Source: Candidatus Auribacterota bacterium (GTDB lineage: Bacteria; Auribacterota; Tritonobacteria; UBA1439). Taken from it: 36,349 nucleotides of DNA. Shown piece after piece: positions 31,972 through 36,349 of the stretch. The stretch's first letter is position 1, and each line of letters opens with the position of its first letter. A program made the position numbers and the translations under genes. The stretch covers positions 1 through 36,349 of the forward strand of contig JAPLCW010000181.1 in NCBI GenBank assembly GCA_026392015.1, read 5' to 3'. The notes under the pieces are model-generated. The model had not been told where the DNA came from. It saw nothing but the letters and a program-made list of their open reading frames with translations, and made no database searches.

Positions 31972-32937
31972 TCACTTCCTCTCCAGTTCCACTGCCGACG
32001 TGCCGACCTCTGTCTTGTCCTGAGAGATTTCCAGCATCCCGTAGAGTGTGGCATCCGGTATTCTATCCGCCTGAGCCCAGTTCAACCGCGCCGCATCATC
32101 CCCGCGCAACGTAAAGGTTCTATAATGTTCCGCTTTCCAGTATGGTCCCGTTGCTTTGAGCGAACTGAATCCGTAGGGTCCGGTTTGATCCCCCTTCTTC
32201 TGCCGGTAGCGACCGCGGGAGACGCTGATGGAGATGCGTGCGATCCTCCCTTTCAGGCCGATAAAGTGGCTCTCCATATTCTTCTTATCGCTGATCCCCC
32301 ACACTCCCTCTCTCCCCATCCAGCGGCGCTCTGCAAAAGGCAGTGTGAGGCTGTAGGAAAAGCCGTTGCCGTAGCCCCCCTCCATAAAAAATTTCGCCAC
32401 TCCCCACACATCCTGCTCGAAATCGGTTTCTTCGCCCACATCCTTCGCCACGAAGGAGAGCGCGATGTCGAATTTATTCTCTCCCGCGCTCCTAGCGGAT
32501 GCGCTGAAACTCTCCGGCACTATGCGCTCCTGAGAGATCGCGCCGATATGCCCTTCGCGAAATAACTGCTCGAGGCTGCGTCGCAGAGATTCTCCCAGCT
32601 CCTCCGGCGCGAGGTAGCGGTCGTCCACACGAACGAAACCCGCATCGTTCGCGCTGCGATCCAGGTCTATGATGGCGCGATCGATGGATTCAATCTTCTT
32701 ATCGCCCGCGAAATACCCGAAGCCCGCCTCCCTTGCATAGACCAACTGTTTCCTCGCCCTGAGATATGATTTCAAGCCTGTGCTGAAATCCCCCCCGGTG
32801 ACTGCCTTATCCGCCTCGGACATCGCCCTGTGCGCATCCCGGAGACGCTGCGCCGAATCAACCACGGAACAGCCCCCCGCGCCGGCCAGGGCGAGAAGCA
32901 GCGCGCCCCGAACAAGGAGATCGAGCCGGATCCGCAT
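31972..32937 (-). CDS. Lipoprotein of unknown function, LPP20/LPOB-like pattern
   Basis: This 321-aa protein has a lipoprotein signal (MRIRLDLLVRGALLLALAGA, then GGC lipobox). The first part is helical with repeated RARKQLVYAREAG-like segments. The middle (about 110-200) contains LGESLRRSLEQLFREG and SARSAGENKFDIALSFVAK, loosely reminiscent of LPP20-type beta domains; the rest is beta-rich. GGAGG lies 9 nt before the ATG at 32937, so the longer frame from 33024 is not used. It lies 34 nt after yraN and is likely transcribed with it. Confidence 0.65.
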   Translation of the reverse strand: MRIRLDLLVRGALLLALAGAGGCSVVDSAQRLRDAHRAMSEADKAVTGGDFSTGLKSYLRARKQLVYAREAGFGYFAGDKKIESIDRAIIDLDRSANDAGFVRVDDRYLAPEELGESLRRSLEQLFREGHIGAISQERIVPESFSASARSAGENKFDIALSFVAKDVGEETDFEQDVWGVAKFFMEGGYGNGFSYSLTLPFAERRWMGREGVWGISDKKNMESHFIGLKGRIARISISVSRGRYRQKKGDQTGPYGFSSLKATGPYWKAEHYRTFTLRGDDAARLNWAQADRIPDATLYGMLEISQDKTEVGTSAVELERK

Positions 32938-32971
32938 TGCGCATATCCTCCGGGGATTTGAGGGACACCCG

Positions 32972-33421
32972 TCAAAGAGGCAGCCGGAAGGCGTCCTTGA
33001 CAAGCACGCACTCGGAATCCCCATCCCCGCCCCAGAGTAACCCGACTACGTCGAAACGCACGAGGGCATGGTGCAGCCTATACGATGTGAGAAACTGATT
33101 CGCCACGAACACAATGCGCGCTCGCTTCCTGGCGGTGACTGCCTCGAGAGGCGGGCCGAAGCGTGCACCTGATTTCCCCTTGATCTCAACAAATACCATG
33201 GTGTCGCCGTCCCTGGCAATCAGATCGATCTCGCCCCGCGCGCAACGGTAGTTCCTGGCGAGGATTTTATATCCGATGCGACGGAGATACTTCTCGGCGA
33301 CTTGCTCGCCCTTCCTGCCCAGCCCGGCACGCTTCACGCGAGTCCCGCTGCACCTCTTTGCATGCGTGCTCCCCGATGCTCCCTCGATCGGGCGCTTTAC
33401 CAGTCTGGAAAAGATTTGCAT
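32972..33421 (-). CDS. yraN: YraN-family (UPF0102) endonuclease-like protein
   Basis: This 149-aa protein has an endonuclease-like fold. Conserved motifs are GRKGEQVAEKYLRRIGYKIL, RCARGEIDLIARDGDTMVFV (active-site-like Glu, Asp) and EIKGKSGARFGPPLEAV (Glu-x-Lys). The ATG at 33421 has GGAG 8 nt upstream. YraN normally follows rnhB after rplS; here rnhB is missing and yraN comes directly 47 nt after rplS. The biological role is unsettled. Confidence 0.9.
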   Translation of the reverse strand: MQIFSRLVKRPIEGASGSTHAKRCSGTRVKRAGLGRKGEQVAEKYLRRIGYKILARNYRCARGEIDLIARDGDTMVFVEIKGKSGARFGPPLEAVTARKRARIVFVANQFLTSYRLHHALVRFDVVGLLWGGDGDSECVLVKDAFRLPL

Positions 33422-33468
33422 TCGTGGACTCCGGCGCAGCGGGCTAAAGTCCTGGCGAAAACAAAAGC

Positions 33469-33795
33469 CTACAGCGCTCTCCTGGCAACACCCTTTCGCG
33501 TGTAATAGAGCTTCGCCCTGCGGGCTGCTTCCTTCTTGGCGATCTCGATCTTCGCGATTTTCGGCGAGTTGAGGAGAAACACGCGCTCCACTCCTTCACC
33601 ATAGGAAATCTTCCTCACGGTCATCGAGGAGTTGATTCCCCTCCCCTTCCGTGCGATCACCTGGCCTGAAAACACCTGGAGTCTCTCCTTGTCCCCCTCG
33701 GTGATCTTCAGGTGAACCTTGACCGTGTCACCGACATTGAACTCGGGAAGCTTTGGTTTCAGGTATTCCTTCTCCAGCTCATCAATAATGTTCAT
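33469..33795 (-). CDS. rplS: 50S ribosomal protein L19
   Basis: This 108-aa protein has the L19 signature: LPEFNVGDTVKVHLKI, RLQVFSGQVIARKGRGINSS, MTVRKISYGEGVERVFLLNS and KLYYTRKGVARRAL. It sits at the 30S-50S interface. AAGGAG precedes the ATG. It follows trmD in the conserved ribosomal operon but after a 181-nt gap that carries a palindromic repeat. Confidence 0.97.
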   Translation of the reverse strand: MNIIDELEKEYLKPKLPEFNVGDTVKVHLKITEGDKERLQVFSGQVIARKGRGINSSMTVRKISYGEGVERVFLLNSPKIAKIEIAKKEAARRAKLYYTRKGVARRAL

Positions 33796-33865
33796 GGATT
33801 ACTCTCCTTTTTATGACGGTTTAGATACTTCTGATGAATGACAAAATTCAAATAACAAAATCGCC

Positions 33866-33919
33866 TGCGAGCGGTAAGCTATACGCATAGTGCTTACTGC
33901 TTACAACTTACCGCTTAAG
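33866..33919. repeat. GGTAAGC-type palindromic intergenic repeat, copy 3
   Basis: GAGCGGTAAGCTATACGC and GCTTACTGCTTACAACTTAC with CGCTTAAG form a GCGGTAAG/CTTACCGC stem. Outside it, AATGACAAAATTCAAAT (33837-33853) and ATTTGACATTTGTCATT (33931-33947) are imperfect inverted copies. The element interrupts the trmD-rplS spacer. Confidence 0.7.
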
Positions 33920-33976
33920 ACTGATTTGGTATTTGACATTTGTCATTCGTATATCATCAGTGCCCTCGGTGGCTCT

Positions 33977-34723
33977 TTATGTGCACTTTTCCTCTTCTAT
34001 TTCCCGTATCAACTCCCTGTCTTCCTTGCTCAGACGCGCCTCCGCGAGAAGATCAGGCCTTCGTTCCAGAGTTCTCCGGAGCGCCTCCCGCCGTCGCCAT
34101 CTCCGCACCTGCTCATGGTCTCCCGACCGCAGAACCTTCGGCGCCTCGATCCCCTGAAAAACCGGCGGCCTCGTGTAGTGGGGGTAATCGAGGATATCCC
34201 GATAGAACGAATCTTCCTGCACCGAGCGCTCGTCCCCCACTACACCGGGAACGAGCCTGACCGTCGCGTCGATGACAAGCATCGCGGCAAGCGATCCGTT
34301 GCTGATCACGTAATCTCCGATCGAAATCTCCTGGTCGACCACCAACTCGCGAACCCTCTCGTCGATTCCTTCGTAGTGGCCGCAGATGAAGATCAGGTGC
34401 CTCGCGCGGGAGAGATCCTTCGCCAGCTCCTGGTTGAACAGTTTCCCCTGGGGAGAGAGGAATATCACGCTGCTCCCCCTCTTCTTAAGGCTCTCCACCG
34501 CCGCGTGAATAACGGGCGCCGTCATCACCATGCCGGCGCCGCCGCCATACGGCTTATCGTCTGCTTTCCTGTGCCTGTCGGTCGACCAGTCGCGGAGGTT
34601 ATGGATGGAGAGTTCGAGTATCCCCTTCTCCCTGGCCCGCTTCATGATGCTCTCATCGAAGTACCCCGTGAACATCCCGGGGAAAAGGGTCAGGACATCT
34701 ATTGTCAACCTCGGAGAAGCCAT
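33977..34723 (-). CDS. trmD: tRNA (guanine-N1)-methyltransferase TrmD
   Basis: This 248-aa SPOUT enzyme methylates G37 of tRNAs to prevent frameshifting. Motifs are IDVLTLFPGMFTGYF, DDKPYGGGAGMVM, IFLSPQGKLFNQELA, LIFICGHYEGIDERV (SAM-binding trefoil knot) and EISIGDYVISNGSLAAMLV. The true start is MASPRLTIDV at 34723; the frame extends to 34882 but overlaps khpA. The C-terminal region after about 225 is helical and rich in Arg and Glu, as usual. rimM normally precedes trmD but is absent here. Confidence 0.95.
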   Translation of the reverse strand: MASPRLTIDVLTLFPGMFTGYFDESIMKRAREKGILELSIHNLRDWSTDRHRKADDKPYGGGAGMVMTAPVIHAAVESLKKRGSSVIFLSPQGKLFNQELAKDLSRARHLIFICGHYEGIDERVRELVVDQEISIGDYVISNGSLAAMLVIDATVRLVPGVVGDERSVQEDSFYRDILDYPHYTRPPVFQGIEAPKVLRSGDHEQVRRWRRREALRRTLERRPDLLAEARLSKEDRELIREIEEEKCT

Positions 34724-34745
34724 CTCATTCCGTGGGGGGCACACG

Positions 34746-34976
34746 TCACTCGACGATCTCCAGCATTGCGCGGACCCCGGCCTTTGCGGCCGCCGCGCCA
34801 AGGAGCGTGCGGATAGATTTAATGGTGCGGCCCTGCTTGCCGATGACCTTTCCGATATCGCCCTCATTGCAGCGCAGCTCAAAGATAACCGTCTTCTCGC
34901 CGTCTATCTGCGTCACGCTCACTTCTTCCGGGTGATCCACAAGCGCCTTCACGACGTACTCGATAAACTCTTTCAT
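34746..34976 (-). CDS. khpA: KH-domain RNA-binding protein KhpA
   Basis: This 76-aa protein has a single KH domain with the GKVIGKQGRTIKSIRTLL (GxxG) loop and KTVIFELRCNEGDI. It binds RNA and is usually encoded after rpsP. The ATG at 34976 has GGAGGT 7 nt upstream; a GTG at 34985 is less likely. The gene lies between rpsP and trmD, 22 nt from trmD. Confidence 0.94.
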   Translation of the reverse strand: MKEFIEYVVKALVDHPEEVSVTQIDGEKTVIFELRCNEGDIGKVIGKQGRTIKSIRTLLGAAAAKAGVRAMLEIVE

Positions 34977-35017
34977 GGTGGCCACCTCCCGTTCGGTCTC
35001 CGTCCGGCTCCCGTCGC

Positions 35018-35326
35018 CTACCTATTCGCGCCCGCTTTGGCCTTCGGCGTCTTTGGAGCACTCTTCCTCTTCGCTGCCTTCCCCCAGGTGATCCCCTCCT
35101 TTTTGAGGAACACCGCGACCGCTTCCGAAACCTGCGCGCCCACACCCAGCCAGTAGAGAATCCTTTCCGTCTTAAGGGTAAAATTCTTGTCCTTTTTTAA
35201 CGGATCATACGTTCCGAGGAGCTCCAAAAATCTGCCGTCGCGCGGACTGCGGATATCCGTGGCGACAATCCTGAAATGTGGCTGATTCTTCCTCCCCATT
35301 CTCCTCATCCTGATCTTCACCGACAT
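35018..35326 (-). CDS. rpsP: 30S ribosomal protein S16
   Basis: This 102-aa protein has the S16 signature MSVKIRMRRMGRKNQPHFRI, RDGRFLELLGTYDP and TERILYWLGVGAQVSEAVAV. It assembles early on the 5' domain of 16S rRNA. AGAGGAG precedes the ATG. It is first in the rpsP-khpA-trmD-rplS-yraN order; ffh, often upstream, is not present in the following 300 bp. The C-terminus is Lys/Ala-rich as commonly seen. Confidence 0.97.
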   Translation of the reverse strand: MSVKIRMRRMGRKNQPHFRIVATDIRSPRDGRFLELLGTYDPLKKDKNFTLKTERILYWLGVGAQVSEAVAVFLKKEGITWGKAAKRKSAPKTPKAKAGANR

Positions 35327-35648
35327 GTCTCTTCTCCTCTCTAAACACCGATCTGATGTCCACCGTACTCTTTGAAATAAAGAGCGTTATTGTACCAAAA
35401 CCTCACCCGTGTCTCAGTAAAAAATATCGCTGACTATACTGAGTCAATTTTTGGGGAATGCGGGGGCACCCCCTTACCCTTGCCCGCTCCCCTTAAGGGA
35501 AAGGGCGGGTCGAGGGATCAATTCTCCCCCGACGGGTGACCCATTATCTTTTAATCCGAAACTCGATACTGCACTTGCCTCAATTAAAGCATCACACACT
35601 TACACTTTTCAACTCGAAACTCGCAACTCGAAACTGTAGTTGCCGTAG
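35327..35648. promoter_or_regulatory. rpsP upstream region with C/G palindrome
   Basis: On the minus strand, TGGTACAAT (35389-35397) is an extended -10 box about 63 nt before the rpsP ATG. A TTGACT-CAGTATAG segment lies further upstream near 35439. 35460-35530 contains a C/G palindrome (CCGCTCCCCTTAAGGGAAAG) of the intergenic-repeat kind. 35570-35640 repeats the short AACTCGAAACTCGCAACTCG motif. No gene is supported here; a 62-codon frame at 35451 has no family features. Confidence 0.5.
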
Positions 35649-36116
35649 TCAAGGCATCACAAACTCATGCTCCGGATGCTTAATGCTAAGAACAGGACAG
35701 GGTGCCTTGCGGACCACCTTCTCCGCGGTGGACCCGAACATCGCGTGGCTCACGCCGCTCCTGCCATGCGTGGCTATCACGATCATATCCGCGCTCTTCT
35801 CCCTTGCAGCCCGCACGATCTCAACAAATGCGCGCCCTTCCCTCATCACCACTTCCTTTGCAATCCGTTTGGGAATCCTCTTCTTTGCAATATCTGCGAG
35901 CTTCTCCTGCGCATTCTTCGCATAATCCTTCAAGACGCTCCTGTCGAGCACATAGGGCGCGAAGTAGGCAGGGTCATGCAGAAAGATATCCACGACGTGC
36001 AACAGAAGGAGCTTCGCTCCATATTGCTGGGCGAAACTCACCGCATAGTCGAGAGCGTAAAGTGAAAATTCCGAGAAGTCCGTGGGACACACTATAGTCC
36101 TGATCCGGATCTTCAC
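35649..36116 (-). CDS. Universal stress protein (UspA family)
   Basis: This 155-aa single-domain Usp protein begins IRTIVCPTDFSEFSLYALDY. It has the ATP-binding loop THGRSGVSHAMFGSTAEKVV (GX2GX9GS/T) and the end KAPCPVLSIKHPE. This motif suggests nucleotide binding. I prefer the GTG at 36116, with GGAGG 7 nt upstream, over the ATG at 36122, which lies too close to the same RBS. Upstream, minus-strand TTGACA and TATAAT are only 12 nt apart, so the promoter is unclear. Confidence 0.9.
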   Translation of the reverse strand: MKIRIRTIVCPTDFSEFSLYALDYAVSFAQQYGAKLLLLHVVDIFLHDPAYFAPYVLDRSVLKDYAKNAQEKLADIAKKRIPKRIAKEVVMREGRAFVEIVRAAREKSADMIVIATHGRSGVSHAMFGSTAEKVVRKAPCPVLSIKHPEHEFVMP

Positions 36117-36122
36117 CCGCAT

Positions 36123-36349
36123 TCCTCCGCATTATAACAATTGTTGATTGTCAACTCTTACACGGCTCCACATACTATATCCTATTCAATCCCGCCTCGC
36201 AAGGGAAACAAGCTGGACTATCCCCAGTTTTTTCAAATCGGGTCAAAAAGCATGATTTGACTCTGGGCCGTACTTGAGAAGTTAGTTCGTGATTTTTGCA
36301 TAAATGCGCCCAAGTACGTCAGCAGTACCGAGATCCCATCTGCAAGGGC
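36123..36349. other. Terminal intergenic region with TCAAATC-type palindrome
   Basis: No gene is seen. 36239-36263 contains GGGTCAAAAAGCATGATTTG followed by ACTC, a palindrome related to the GGGGTCAAATC repeats at 13928 and 26509. The palindrome TTGACAATCAACAATTG lies just upstream of the Usp gene (minus strand, about 36138-36154). Confidence 0.45.

Noticed and set aside
36131..36154. Minus-strand TTGACA/TATAAT promoter for the universal stress gene
   Set aside because: The boxes are only 12 bp apart, too close for a standard sigma-70 promoter.

Overview
The window looks like chromosomal DNA of a Gram-negative, probably uncultured and possibly anaerobic bacterium. The evidence is heptose synthesis genes, type II secretion assembly genes, many lipoproteins, a PPi-type phosphofructokinase and moderately high GC. 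An EF-P with a PGNWRA loop, together with many palindromic intergenic repeats, would fit the PVC/Omnitrophota/Aureabacteria side of the tree. That placement is an inference; no rRNA is present to settle it.

Layout. 1-10012: a tRNA-Gly(CCC), a PfkB kinase and thiC-thiE; then rfaE2-gmhA-pfp; an Asp23-family membrane protein; and an aroQ-pepP-accB-accC operon, all on the minus strand. 10357-11823: an exeA-gspB pair on the plus strand. 12149-21629: an accessory block of five intact and one broken paralogue of an exported modular protein (conserved N-terminal module, Thr/Pro linker, exchangeable C-terminal domain). Two copies of a second exported protein with 'GENIGW' repeats lie among them. 22004-25791: efp, dodecin, a TIM-barrel isomerase, endonuclease V and a radical SAM protein. 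25972-29411: a lipoprotein, then a coupled HypE-like/Nudix/Ddl operon. 29433-31975: a CcdA-thioredoxin pair, a zinc-ribbon membrane protein and a lipoprotein. 31972-35326: a minus-strand ribosomal operon rpsP-khpA-trmD-rplS-yraN that runs on into two lipoprotein genes and lacks rimM and rnhB. 35649-36116: a universal stress protein.

The most interesting part is 12-21.6 kb. The paralogues share an N-terminal module with stretches of near-identical DNA but end in different domains: Cys-rich, DUF1566/Lcl-like (with an end resembling a diversity-generating-retroelement variable region) or fibrinogen-like. Every expression unit is preceded by a -24/-12 (sigma-54-like) promoter. Two units also carry a pair of 16-bp direct repeats exactly 34 bp apart, about 165 bp upstream of the promoter, as expected for an enhancer-binding regulator. 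Three other units share a roughly 300-bp leader. This suggests a co-regulated, domain-shuffling surface or secreted protein system, possibly served by the ExeA/GspB secretion pair just upstream.

A second notable feature is a 139-bp inverted-repeat element (MITE-like) present at 3510-3648 and 24852-24990. Both copies lie between co-directional genes in the same relative orientation. Each supplies the stop codon of the upstream gene from one end and the ribosome binding site and ATG of the downstream gene from the other. Several further families of palindromic intergenic repeats occur, and one set has replaced the 3' end of thiC.
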